DNA from: Nocardia sp. NBC_01329
GTDB taxonomy: Bacteria > Actinomycetota > Actinomycetes > Mycobacteriales > Mycobacteriaceae
Assembly (NCBI RefSeq): GCF_035956715.1
Contig: NZ_CP108381.1
Span: forward strand, 3,690,001-3,754,000
Reading direction: 5' to 3'
Length of the DNA stretch: 64,000 nucleotides
Shown here: piece after piece, positions 31,885 to 42,369 of the stretch
How the letters are laid out: each line of letters opens with the position of its first letter
Numbering within the stretch: the first letter of the stretch is position 1
The notes under the pieces: model-generated
The model's input: only the letters and a program-made list of their open reading frames with translations
Told to the model about the DNA's origin: nothing
Database searches by the model: none
Translations under genes and position numbers: made by a program

Positions 31885-34800
31885 ATGAACGCCAGCGCAC
31901 TCCTGGCCGAGGTTCCAGGCGCCGCACGCGACCTGGTCATCGGACACTGGCCCGAGCAGGACGTGCCACGAATGCGCGCCCGCGGGGACCTCTATATCGA
32001 GACCGGTCGAGGGCTTCATACGGCCGCCGACCAGTACGAAGTGGACGGTAAAGACGCCGAGGAGGCGTTACAGGGGGCTACCCGCTCGGGCCTTTCCGAA
32101 CGAAATCGCACAGTGGTCGCCGCGATGCGCAACCAGGCCGCGGTGTGTGAGGACATGGGCCGGCAGTGCCACGATGTCGCCGACCTCACCGAACAGACAC
32201 AGCACCTGCTGATCGTCACCGGAATAGTCCTCGGCGTCCAGCTCGCCTACGACGCGCTGCTCTTCCTCTACGGCGGCGGATTCAAAGCACTGGCCGACAG
32301 GTTGGCCGCCGAACAGGCGATGCGCGCCGCGGTGACCAGATTGGTGACCACGGTAGCCACCAGGGCGGCAGCCGGGACGGCGCGCCGGGCTGCCCTGCAC
32401 GGCGCCGTCCACGCCGCGAAGATCGGCGCCCTCACCAGCGTCGCGATCAGTGTCGGTGCCCAGGTCTGGGATCTCGAGACCGGGGTCCGCGACGAATTCG
32501 ATATGGGCTCGCTGGGTGAGATGGTGGCGGGCGGGATCGTCGGTGGTGTGGTCGGTGCGGAAGTCGGGCGGCGGGTCGCCCCCCGCGTTCTCGGACGCCT
32601 GGGCGGTCGGGCCACCGGCGTTATGGGCCGGTTCACCGCGCATATCGGCGGGACCATGTTGATCGGCGGTGCCGGTGGGGTCACCGGTGGTATCGCCGGC
32701 GCGATCCCCTCGCTGATCATCCATTACGAGAACATCCACAGTTTCGGCGATATGTTCAAAATGGTGCGTGAATCCGCGGTGGTCGGCTTCGGCAGCGGTT
32801 TCGTCGGCGCGGCGGGCAGCGCGCTGCGCGTACACCGAGCGGGTGTCGGCGGCGTACGGGGCAATACCGAGCTTGCGCCGATCGCCCGGCGGCAACTGGA
32901 CTTCGGCAGCCGCGTCGACCGACTGCTCGCGGGTGAACCCCCGGGAGCGGAACCGCTGGCCCGGCAGAGCACCCTGGACAATTCCGCGCGGACCGCGGAA
33001 CTGCTGACCTTCCCGGACGGCAGCCAGATAGTGCACAAGGTCGTATCCGACCCGCGACACGCGCACGCGGAGTTCCTCGCCTCGGTCGTCGGCGACGCTG
33101 TCGGCGCCCGGGTACCGGCAGTACACATCGACGGGCGGCACGTCTACATGGAGGTGGTCCCCGGCAAGAATGCGCACGACGCATACCCGAGGGACTGGAC
33201 ACCCGAAAACCGCTTCCACGGCACACCTTCGGCGAGCCGGCTCGGGGTGCTCGATGCCGTGATCGACGTCCCCGATCGCAACGCCGAGAACTGGATGGTC
33301 GATCCGACGGGCGATGTCTGGGGCATCGACCACAGTCTGGCGTTCGAACCGGACGGCCGGATCGGCGCTTTCGCGAAACAATTCCTGGACCACGGCCCCG
33401 CGGAAGGCACCGTGCAGTGGAAGGAGCACGATTTCTCCCGCGCCGAGGTATCGGAAATACGGCAGCGCGTCGACGAACTACAGCCGGTGTTCTCCGCACT
33501 CGGACGCAACGAATGGCATGAGGGGGTCATCCAGCGGCTGGACGGAATGGCCGAAGCGGCCCCGCCACCGTCTTCCACCGAGTCGAGAGGCGTCGTTCCA
33601 CCACCGCACGGTCCCGGCGATATCCCCGGGCAGCCCCGCAGGACGACAGTGGACACGCAGCACCAGATTCCCGGCGATCGCCGGACGGGACCGGATCGCG
33701 TTCCGCCACGGGACAACCGGGCCGAATCCGGCGACCAGCGCGCACAGGTCCGGCCACCCGCGCGGCAGGATCGGTCGATACCCCGGGTCGACGCGGCGGA
33801 GGACCACGCCCCGGGAAGACGCGACAGCCGATCCGAATCCGTCCTGCCACCCAGGACTGTCGATGTCCGTACCACTGCGGATGGACAGCCCGCGGACGGA
33901 GCGCCTGTTCCGCGAGAAGAGTCCTACGACGGCCCCCCGACTCGACCGCTCTCGCGGACCGCGCCCGACAACCGACCGACCGATCGCGACGCCTACGACC
34001 TCGCCGCGGCGCCGCCGCCGGGTCAGACCCAGTTCTTCCGCCACCCGGACAGCGGTCACGTCGATGTCGTGTTCACACCGCGCGGCGGCAACGACCTGCC
34101 GCTGAGACTGATGCCGGGCAACGAATACGTCCTGGGCAGCGGTAGAGACGCACTCCTGCACGGTATGACGAGCGAGTTCGTGTCACGCCGGCATGCCACC
34201 CTCAGAGTCGACGATGCCGGCCACGTCTTCCTCCGCGACGACAATTCGCGGAACGGGACATTCGTCGACGGCAAACAGCTGAGCGGCGGCGAGTGGGTAC
34301 GTGTCTACGACGGTCAGCAACTCATGCTGAGCCGCGATTTCGACCTCGGCCTCGACTTCCGTCGTCAGGTGGCGGACGTCCGGCTGTTCGGCAACGACGC
34401 ACCACCGCTGCGATTGCACCGCGGGCAGAGCATGGGGATCGGTCGGGACTTCGTACAACGACCGAACAACGCCGACCTCCTCACCATGTCGAAGGATCAC
34501 GTCGTGGTCGGCATGGACGACGACGGCCGGGTGTGGATCCAGGACGACGGTTCCACGAACGGCACCAAGGTCAACGACGAACCGCTCGGCCCGGGTGAGC
34601 AGCGCACGTTGCGCCCGGGCGACTCGCTGCGATTCGGGCTGGCCCGCGGTGAAGCACAGTTCCTACCGGCCGACGGCAGCATCGAAGCGCCGCCGATACA
34701 GATGCGTTTCGGCAACGGACCGGATGCGATACCCATGCAGTTGCAGCCCGGGCGGTCGGTACTGCTGGGGACCGACCAGAGTTCGCCGTTCGCGCGACAG

Positions 34801-36579
34801 CTGAGCAGGCATCCGGGAGTCTCCGAACAGCATGCGACATTGGGTATGGGCTACGAGGGCCGCGTGTGGATCCGGGACCACCCCGGATCCGGCGGGGTCT
34901 GGGTCAACGGCGACCGGATCGCCCCGAATCAGCGGGTGACGCTGAACGAAGGCGATCGGGTCGGGCTCGGCAACACTTTCGTCGCACCCGCGCATCTGGG
35001 TGGCACACCGGTACATCCGCCCGCGGTCGTGCATTTCGCGCCGGAACTCCGGTTGCCGCCGATCCGGCTGGATCCGGGACAGGAAGCGCCCGTCCAGGTC
35101 CGGTATATGGTCGGCGAATCGAACCGTCCCAGCAATGCGGTGCAAAATATCAGGACGGGCGTTCGCGAGGTCTTCATCGGCCGCGACCCGGACGGCCGGG
35201 TGTGGGTTCGTGATCCGGAACCGGAACTGCGTCCGGCCACCCAGGTGAACGGCCGGGCGCTCGAGGCCGGGGAGAAGCGGTATATCGGGCCCGAGGACAC
35301 ACTGTCGATCGATGGACGCCGATCTCGGCTCGAGGTGGGCGAGGAGCGGCCGCTCTCCCTGCGCCTGTCCGATAACCGGAACCTGGATCCGCTGTACCTG
35401 CGCCGCGGTGAGGAAATACTCATCGGTCGTGATCCGGCCTCGCCGTTGGCGGATCAGCTTCGCACGAACCACTCGGTATCCCCACAGCACGCGACGATCT
35501 TCCGGGACGCCTACGGGAACCTGATGGTGCGGGACAACCATTCCGAACAGGGAACCTATGTCAACGGTCTGAAGGTCGACCCGGATGCGCCACCGGTGCC
35601 CTTGCGCCCGGGCGATTCCGTCCGGTTCGGGGATTGGGTGGGCGGCGCCCAGTACGCGAACGGCGAAACCTCGGTCACGCCGAAGAACACGACAGTGAAA
35701 CTCAACAGTTCGCACGGGGATCGGTCGTTCGAGCTTCCGCGCGGCGGGGAGCCGATGGTCCTCGGACGGAGCAACCCCGCCCTGCCGACCGGCGATCGGG
35801 TCTCTTGGCACCACGCAGAAGTCGGGGTCCACCCCTCCGGGCGGGTCTGGATCCGGGACGAGAGCTCCACCAACGGCACTCGGATCAACGAAACGACGAT
35901 CGCGCCCGGTACGCAGATGACATTGCATCCGGGCGACCACGTCGACCTGGGCGGCGGATACGACTTCACCGTCGCGTTCCCGCCGCCGGAGGGCGGGCCG
36001 TTCGTCGACATCATGGATTCATCGCCCGAGACGGAGGGGGTAAAGGAGGCACTCGCCGCACTCACCCACATTCACAGCCATATCTACCAGCGGGTGAGCG
36101 AACATATGAACGCGGTTCCCGGCGGCGGAATCGTGATCGGTAACCGGCCGCTGCTGGACATGCCCGGTTCCGACAGTCTGCGCGGCCACACCCCGTTCGG
36201 CCGGAAACCGGGTACAAGCTGGAACAACGTACAAGGTGTGTACATGGGTGGGCCCCGGCGGATCATCATCAATACCGGTGGCGATTCGGGTAGCGCGAAT
36301 GTCGTATGGCACGAGTTCGGGCATGCCACCGACGCCGCCTACGGAACAGGTGGACGATGGCTGAGTGCCGGCCCCGAGTGGAGCAGCCTGCACGCGGATA
36401 TGCTCCAGGCGCTGGACGGGCGCGGCGGGTGGAACAGCTACTACAACAAGCCGGCGGAAGCCTTCGCCGAAGCCTTCACCGCCTGGGTGCACGGCGGCAC
36501 CTCTAAACTGGAGACGTTCACCCTGGGTGACAGAGTCCTCGCCCACCGATTGAAGGCCTACTTTGACCGCGTACTCTGA
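31885..36579 (+). CDS. Multidomain ESX-type toxin candidate: PI3/4-kinase-like domain, six FHA-like repeats, zinc metallopeptidase
   Basis: 1564 aa; ATG preceded by GGGAGG. Residues 1-105 are helical with a WPEQD motif like CpnT-type N-termini; 105-335 hold several Gly/Ala-rich hydrophobic segments. About 350-555 is a PI3/4-kinase-like domain with K385, catalytic loop DRNAENW (464-470) and metal motif GIDH (D482). A Pro/Arg-rich linker leads to six FHA-like repeats (about 715-1375): repeats 1, 2 and 6 keep Gly-Arg, SxxH and NG residues, 5 keeps most, 3 and 4 are degenerate. The end (about 1380-1564) has HEFGH (H1476, E1477, H1480) and PAEAFAEAF, where a Glu is the likely third zinc ligand, as in lethal-factor-like zincins. 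Secretion and toxicity are inferred. Confidence 0.82.
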   Translation: MNASALLAEVPGAARDLVIGHWPEQDVPRMRARGDLYIETGRGLHTAADQYEVDGKDAEEALQGATRSGLSERNRTVVAAMRNQAAVCEDMGRQCHDVADLTEQTQHLLIVTGIVLGVQLAYDALLFLYGGGFKALADRLAAEQAMRAAVTRLVTTVATRAAAGTARRAALHGAVHAAKIGALTSVAISVGAQVWDLETGVRDEFDMGSLGEMVAGGIVGGVVGAEVGRRVAPRVLGRLGGRATGVMGRFTAHIGGTMLIGGAGGVTGGIAGAIPSLIIHYENIHSFGDMFKMVRESAVVGFGSGFVGAAGSALRVHRAGVGGVRGNTELAPIARRQLDFGSRVDRLLAGEPPGAEPLARQSTLDNSARTAELLTFPDGSQIVHKVVSDPRHAHAEFLASVVGDAVGARVPAVHIDGRHVYMEVVPGKNAHDAYPRDWTPENRFHGTPSASRLGVLDAVIDVPDRNAENWMVDPTGDVWGIDHSLAFEPDGRIGAFAKQFLDHGPAEGTVQWKEHDFSRAEVSEIRQRVDELQPVFSALGRNEWHEGVIQRLDGMAEAAPPPSSTESRGVVPPPHGPGDIPGQPRRTTVDTQHQIPGDRRTGPDRVPPRDNRAESGDQRAQVRPPARQDRSIPRVDAAEDHAPGRRDSRSESVLPPRTVDVRTTADGQPADGAPVPREESYDGPPTRPLSRTAPDNRPTDRDAYDLAAAPPPGQTQFFRHPDSGHVDVVFTPRGGNDLPLRLMPGNEYVLGSGRDALLHGMTSEFVSRRHATLRVDDAGHVFLRDDNSRNGTFVDGKQLSGGEWVRVYDGQQLMLSRDFDLGLDFRRQVADVRLFGNDAPPLRLHRGQSMGIGRDFVQRPNNADLLTMSKDHVVVGMDDDGRVWIQDDGSTNGTKVNDEPLGPGEQRTLRPGDSLRFGLARGEAQFLPADGSIEAPPIQMRFGNGPDAIPMQLQPGRSVLLGTDQSSPFARQLSRHPGVSEQHATLGMGYEGRVWIRDHPGSGGVWVNGDRIAPNQRVTLNEGDRVGLGNTFVAPAHLGGTPVHPPAVVHFAPELRLPPIRLDPGQEAPVQVRYMVGESNRPSNAVQNIRTGVREVFIGRDPDGRVWVRDPEPELRPATQVNGRALEAGEKRYIGPEDTLSIDGRRSRLEVGEERPLSLRLSDNRNLDPLYLRRGEEILIGRDPASPLADQLRTNHSVSPQHATIFRDAYGNLMVRDNHSEQGTYVNGLKVDPDAPPVPLRPGDSVRFGDWVGGAQYANGETSVTPKNTTVKLNSSHGDRSFELPRGGEPMVLGRSNPALPTGDRVSWHHAEVGVHPSGRVWIRDESSTNGTRINETTIAPGTQMTLHPGDHVDLGGGYDFTVAFPPPEGGPFVDIMDSSPETEGVKEALAALTHIHSHIYQRVSEHMNAVPGGGIVIGNRPLLDMPGSDSLRGHTPFGRKPGTSWNNVQGVYMGGPRRIIINTGGDSGSANVVWHEFGHATDAAYGTGGRWLSAGPEWSSLHADMLQALDGRGGWNSYYNKPAEAFAEAFTAWVHGGTSKLETFTLGDRVLAHRLKAYFDRVL

Positions 36580-36838
36580 CGACACCAGCCCGCCGGTGCT
36601 CGCGCCGGACGGCGTCACCATCCGACTCCCGCTGCGTGGCCGGACCGAGGACGGTATCCACTACCGCGGGTACGAGGAATTGCAGCCGGGCGAGGACGGT
36701 TACGACGAACTCCTGCCGCTCGCCCGAGCCAATGCCGCCGAGCCCGACGATCCACCCGAGCGCCCCGTGGACCCGGAGACCCTCGCGCTCATCCTGCGTG
36801 ACTCCGGGCTGGACGGCGCAGGTGGCTGGAGTCCCTGA
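36563..36838 (+). CDS. Small acidic protein overlapping the toxin end, candidate immunity protein
   Basis: 91 aa starting at TTG 36563, overlapping the large gene by 17 bp and in another frame. Highly acidic (clusters such as EDGYDE and EPDDPPERPVDPE), with a short beta-rich start GVTIRLPLRGRTEDGIHYRGYEEL. No known family recognised. Acidic proteins directly downstream of and overlapping polymorphic toxin genes are often cognate immunity factors. A later start is possible. Confidence 0.6.
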   Translation: MTAYSDDTSPPVLAPDGVTIRLPLRGRTEDGIHYRGYEELQPGEDGYDELLPLARANAAEPDDPPERPVDPETLALILRDSGLDGAGGWSP

Positions 36839-36862
36839 TCCGGCCCGTGGCTCTACTTGGCT

Positions 36863-37900
36863 CTACCCGGCCGGGGTCAGAATCTTCAGGACTTCATCCG
36901 AGTAGTAGAACGGCTCCAGCCGTTCCCGGATAAGCCGGGCCAGCACCCCGTCCCGTTTGGCGGCCTCCACCACCGCCGGGCCGTAGCGCAGGATCTCGGT
37001 GACGATGTCCTCACCGGTCAGTCCGAGTTCGACCAGCAGCGCGGCGAGCGTGTGGTCGCGGTACCTCTCATGGAACACCTGCACACATTCGGCCACCAGC
37101 AGACCGAAGTACTCCTTCTCCCGGGTGGTCACCGCGATCCGATAGCAGAGCAGGACGAGCTCGTTGAGGTCTTGTTTGGTGAGGTACTCCCGCAGGCCGC
37201 TGATCGGTTCGTCGGCGTGCAGATCCCAGAACTCCATGGTCGCGTCGTGCACCGGGGCGTCGCGCAGCATTTCGCGGATCGCGTTGTTGGTGCGTTTGAG
37301 CGCGTACACGGCACCCTTGCCGGCGATATCACCCAGAAGGGTGTTGGACTCGGCGACCTTGCGAGCACGGTCGGCGGCGGACTGACCGATCGACATCAGC
37401 GTGCCCATACCGGGGATCTTCTCGGCACGTTGCCGGTTGACCTCCACGAAGTCCCCGACGAGTTTGTCGACGAACTTCGAGGCGACGGTGGCGACCAGCG
37501 GGCTGTCGGTCAGACGTTCCAGGACCCGTTCCTGAGTCCGGTGCATATCCACGATCTTCTGCAGCAGCGCCTCGACCGGTTCGCGTTCGACGAGTTCGCC
37601 CAGGGTGTGGTCCTCGTTGGCGGCGATACTGTCGTAGACGGCGTCGGCGAACAAGCCCACGGTATCGGCCAGCACCGCACTTCCACCGACCTTGTCGACA
37701 AGGGTCGCCACGGTCTGCTCGAGGTGTTCGACCTCGACCACCCCGCCCGCGTTCACCGTGCCCGCGACGTCGAGCACGGTGGCCACATCACGGGCGACGA
37801 CTTCGGCGAACCGGTCACCACTCACTTCGTCGAGCAGCCATTGCACCTGCGCGTCGAGCAGCCGGTCGGCGAGCACGCGTGCGATATCGGCCTCGATCAC
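36863..37900 (-). CDS. Conserved-looking helical protein of unknown function
   Basis: 345 aa, almost entirely alpha-helical by composition, without membrane segments or signal peptide. It has alternating hydrophobic/acidic helices (LLDAQVQWLLDEVSG, LVDKVGGSAVLADTV, VLERLTDSPLVATVASKFVDKLVGDFVE) and one Gly-poor core with Trp/Tyr (EFWDLHADEPI, FYYSDEVLKIL). No catalytic motif is seen. It converges with the toxin/immunity genes and lies just downstream of the next small gene on the same strand, 109 bp apart. Confidence 0.75.
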   Translation of the reverse strand: MIEADIARVLADRLLDAQVQWLLDEVSGDRFAEVVARDVATVLDVAGTVNAGGVVEVEHLEQTVATLVDKVGGSAVLADTVGLFADAVYDSIAANEDHTLGELVEREPVEALLQKIVDMHRTQERVLERLTDSPLVATVASKFVDKLVGDFVEVNRQRAEKIPGMGTLMSIGQSAADRARKVAESNTLLGDIAGKGAVYALKRTNNAIREMLRDAPVHDATMEFWDLHADEPISGLREYLTKQDLNELVLLCYRIAVTTREKEYFGLLVAECVQVFHERYRDHTLAALLVELGLTGEDIVTEILRYGPAVVEAAKRDGVLARLIRERLEPFYYSDEVLKILTPAG

Positions 37901-38009
37901 AGATTCTCCTTCGGAGCAGCTTCATACGGTCGGCGGAGGCCGCAGCGAAGGCGGAGGTATCGCCTCATCGGGTCGGTTCCCTGTCGCTCCGGCGCGGGCC
38001 GGGCGGGAA

Positions 38010-38528
38010 TCAGGACCCTTCGCCCTCGCCGTCGTGCAGGGAGGTGCGAATCTGGGCCAGGCGTTCCCGCGCGGCCTGTTCACGCGCTTCCCACTGTTCG
38101 TCGGCGCCGCGGCCGGCCGGGCTCTGCCGATCGAGTGCCCGGGCGCCGAACGCGGTGCCGATACGCCGCTCGACCTTATCGCGGACGGACCCGAACGTCG
38201 GTACCCCGGAGCGGGAGTAGCCCCCGACCGCACCGGCGACTCCCGCGACCTGCCCGGCCACCGCACCGATATCCTCGCCGACCTGCGAAGACGAAGTGAT
38301 ATCGGGCGCGGACCCATAGCCGGGCGCACCCGGGGTGCCCGGAATCACATCGGCGACCGGACCGCTCTGCCCGGTTTCCGACAGCAACCGGGTGGCGGCT
38401 TCGTAGAGGGGGGTCAGCTCGTCGCGGCCCGCAGTGGCCACGACGAGAACGGCCAGCAACTGCTCGTCGGGCAGGGCCGCCAACCGCGCGGCGAGCGCGC
38501 CCGGATCGCCTGCGCTCGGTTCACTCAT
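38010..38528 (-). CDS. Hypothetical protein with Gly/Ser-rich middle
   Basis: 172 aa. The N-terminal helix ALAARLAALPDEQLLAVLVVATAG and a second one (TPLYEAATRLLSETG) precede a Gly/Ser/Ala-rich stretch (about 55-110), then a charged coiled-coil-like C-terminus (EQWEAREQAARERLAQIRTSL). No signal peptide. Possibly an operon with the 345-aa gene; the two have no recognisable domain in common. Function unknown. Confidence 0.65.
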   Translation of the reverse strand: MSEPSAGDPGALAARLAALPDEQLLAVLVVATAGRDELTPLYEAATRLLSETGQSGPVADVIPGTPGAPGYGSAPDITSSSQVGEDIGAVAGQVAGVAGAVGGYSRSGVPTFGSVRDKVERRIGTAFGARALDRQSPAGRGADEQWEAREQAARERLAQIRTSLHDGEGEGS

Positions 38529-38597
38529 ACGACCAGCCTACGACGTCCGGCCCGTCCGTTCGGACGGACCGGACGACGTCGTCCGAGAACGCGTTGC

Positions 38598-41099
38598 CTA
38601 GGAACGGATCACCGCGCCCACCGCATCCGAGGCAGCGGCCACGGCGGCGTCACGGGCCGCGCTGGCCTCATCCTCGGTGAGGGTGCGGTCGGCGGCCCGG
38701 AACCGCAGCGCGTAGGTGAGCGATTTACGCCCCGCCCCGGCCTGCGCGCCCGCGTACACGTCGAACAGCGCGATATCCTCGAGCAGTTCGCCACCGCCGG
38801 ATCGCAGCGCCGTTTCCACGGCACCCGCGGGGATCTCGGTGGCGACGCTCACCGAAACATCCTGGAGGACGGCCGGGAACGGCGAGATGGCCGGGGCAGG
38901 CCGGGAATCGCGCAGCGGCAGAGCGTCCAGGTCGAGTTCCAGAGCGCAGGTGCGCGGCGGCAGACCGGACCGTTCCAGCACCCCGGGATGCAGTTCACCG
39001 GCATAACCGACCACGATGCCGTCCACCGTCAGCTCAGCGCATCGCCCCGGATGCCACGGCAACTGTTTGCCGGGCCGGCGTCGGAGTTCGATCCCGGCGG
39101 CCTCAGCGATCACATCGGCGAGCGCGAACGCGTCGGCGGCCTCGACCGCCCGGCCCGGGCCCCACGGACCGCGCGGTTCCCGGCGTCCGGTGAGCACCAC
39201 CGCGACATGCTGCGGCTGATCCGGCAGCGAGGCCAGCAGTTCACCGACCTCCGCGTCGGTCGGGCGACGGTCCACCGGCAGGGGTTCCACCGGTTTGGTA
39301 TCCGGCCCGGGCAACACCACCTGGGCGATGCCGTAGAGCGATAGATCGCGGGCGCCGCGCGAGATATTGCGGACCGCGACCTCCAGCAGACCCGGCAGCA
39401 GTGTGGTGGCGAGTTCGGCGCGTTCGATATCGAGCGGGTTCAGCACGCGGGTGGTGGCGCGTCGGGGGTCGTCGTCGTCCAGCCCCCAGGTGTCGAAAAC
39501 CTCCGCGGGCAGGAATACCGGTGGCAGCACCTCGACGCAGCCGGCGAAGGCCAGCGCCCGGCTCACTGCCCGGCGACGGCGCTGCACCGCGGTCAGTCCG
39601 CGCCCGGCCGGCGCCTGCGGCAGTACCAGCGGGATCCGCTCCAGGCCCTCCAGCCGCAGCACCTCTTCCACCAGATCGGCGGGCTGCGCGAGGTCGGGCC
39701 GCCAGCTCGCCGGGGTGACCACCAACTGACCGTGGCCGCTGGTCTCGTCTACCGCGACCTCGACATGGCAGCCGATCTGAGTGAGACGGCGCGCGGAGGT
39801 ACCGGGGGCGTACTGCACACCGGCCACGCGGTCGGGCAGATCGATATCCATGCGAATCGGTTCCGGCGGAGACAGCGGCAGCCGTATATCGGTGAGGGCA
39901 GGTTCCACCATGCCCCCGGCGATTTCGGCGAGTAGCGTGGCGGCCCGGTCCAGCGCGGCCAGGTCGAGTTCGGGATCCACCACTCGCTCGTAGCGTTTAC
40001 TCGCTTCCGACACCAGCTTGTGCCGGCGGGCGGTGCGGTAGATGAACAGCGGATCCCAGGTCGCGGCCTCGAGGACGATATCGGTCGATTCCGGGCCCAC
40101 CTCGGTGGACGCGCCACCCATCACACCGGCGAGCGAGACGGCCCCGGTGTCGTCGGCGATCACCACATCCTCGACGTCGAGTTCACGTTCGACATCGTCG
40201 AGGGTGCGCAGGGTCTCACCGGCGCGCGCATGACGTACCACCAGGCCACCGCTGAGTTTCGCGGCGTCGAAGGCGTGCAGCGGCTGACCGAGTTCCAGCA
40301 TCACATAGTTGGTGACGTCGACGGCCGGGGAGATCGGCCGCACACCCGAGAGCAGCAACCGGCGCTGCAACCACCACGGGCTCACCGCGCGCGGATCGAT
40401 ACCGGTCACCCGGCGGGCGCCGAACCGCGTGCACTGCGTTTCCGGTTCCACCCGGATCGGCCATGCCTCGTCCCCGTCACCCAGGGTGCGGACGGCCGGG
40501 TCCGCGTATTCGAGATCGAAGCTGCAGGCCAGTTCGCGGGCCAGGCCGCGGACCGAGAAGCAGTAGCCGCGGTCGGGGGTGATGTTCAGTTCGATGACGG
40601 TATCGCCGAGGCCGAGAAGTTCGTTGGCATCGGTACCGGGTTCGGCCGTACCGGGTTCCAGCACGAGGATGCCCGAATGATCCTTGCCGATACCGAGTTC
40701 GGCGACCGAGCAGATCATGCCGTGGGAGACGTGCCCGTAGGTTTTTCGGGAGGAGATGGTGAAACCGCCCGGCAGTACACCGCCCGGCAACACCACGACA
40801 ACCAGATCGCCGACGGCGAAATTGGATGCGCCGCAGACGATCTCCTGGAGTTGTTCCGCGCCGATATCGACTTTGCAGAACCGGATGGGTTTCTTGAACT
40901 CGGTGAGTTCGGTGATCTCGGCGACCCGCCCGACCACCAGCGGATGTTCGATATCTCCGCCGACCCGTTCGAGGGTGTCGACCTCTTCGACTTCGAGCCC
41001 GACCCGGACGAATCCGGCATCGAGCTCTTCCGGCGTCACCGACCAACCGGGGACGGTGCGGCGGATCGTTTCGGTCAGCCAGGACTGCGCTACTCGCAC
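38598..41099 (-). CDS. pheT: Phenylalanyl-tRNA synthetase beta subunit
   Basis: 833 aa, structural and editing subunit of the (alpha beta)2 enzyme. It contains the EMAP/OB-fold tRNA-binding domain (about 45-155; [21 protein letters not shown]), the B3/B4 editing domain, B5, the core synthetase-like fold and the C-terminal anticodon-binding FDX-ACB domain ([14 protein letters not shown]). GTG 41099 is used, as [10 protein letters not shown] begins homology. 28 bp after pheS. Confidence 0.96.
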   Translation of the reverse strand: MRVAQSWLTETIRRTVPGWSVTPEELDAGFVRVGLEVEEVDTLERVGGDIEHPLVVGRVAEITELTEFKKPIRFCKVDIGAEQLQEIVCGASNFAVGDLVVVVLPGGVLPGGFTISSRKTYGHVSHGMICSVAELGIGKDHSGILVLEPGTAEPGTDANELLGLGDTVIELNITPDRGYCFSVRGLARELACSFDLEYADPAVRTLGDGDEAWPIRVEPETQCTRFGARRVTGIDPRAVSPWWLQRRLLLSGVRPISPAVDVTNYVMLELGQPLHAFDAAKLSGGLVVRHARAGETLRTLDDVERELDVEDVVIADDTGAVSLAGVMGGASTEVGPESTDIVLEAATWDPLFIYRTARRHKLVSEASKRYERVVDPELDLAALDRAATLLAEIAGGMVEPALTDIRLPLSPPEPIRMDIDLPDRVAGVQYAPGTSARRLTQIGCHVEVAVDETSGHGQLVVTPASWRPDLAQPADLVEEVLRLEGLERIPLVLPQAPAGRGLTAVQRRRRAVSRALAFAGCVEVLPPVFLPAEVFDTWGLDDDDPRRATTRVLNPLDIERAELATTLLPGLLEVAVRNISRGARDLSLYGIAQVVLPGPDTKPVEPLPVDRRPTDAEVGELLASLPDQPQHVAVVLTGRREPRGPWGPGRAVEAADAFALADVIAEAAGIELRRRPGKQLPWHPGRCAELTVDGIVVGYAGELHPGVLERSGLPPRTCALELDLDALPLRDSRPAPAISPFPAVLQDVSVSVATEIPAGAVETALRSGGGELLEDIALFDVYAGAQAGAGRKSLTYALRFRAADRTLTEDEASAARDAAVAAASDAVGAVIRS

Positions 41100-41127
41100 T
41101 GTGACGTTCGCTCTCTCGCTCGGAAGT

Positions 41128-42204
<1,077 letters not shown>

Positions 42205-42369
42205 CTACTCGTCTCTCCCCTGGGTATCGATGGACAGGCGCGCTCGGCTCCGGCGCCCGTATTGCTGCTGGTGGAATCGTATTCGATGGCCCCTACCCGG
42301 CTCACGTCGATATCCCCCGTCGATCACTGCCCGGTACGCGGACACCCGCAACCGGTAAAGTCCCCTCCG

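Noticed and set aside
34663..35940. 425-codon open frame opposite the FHA repeats
   Set aside because: Antisense composition; no recognisable domains.
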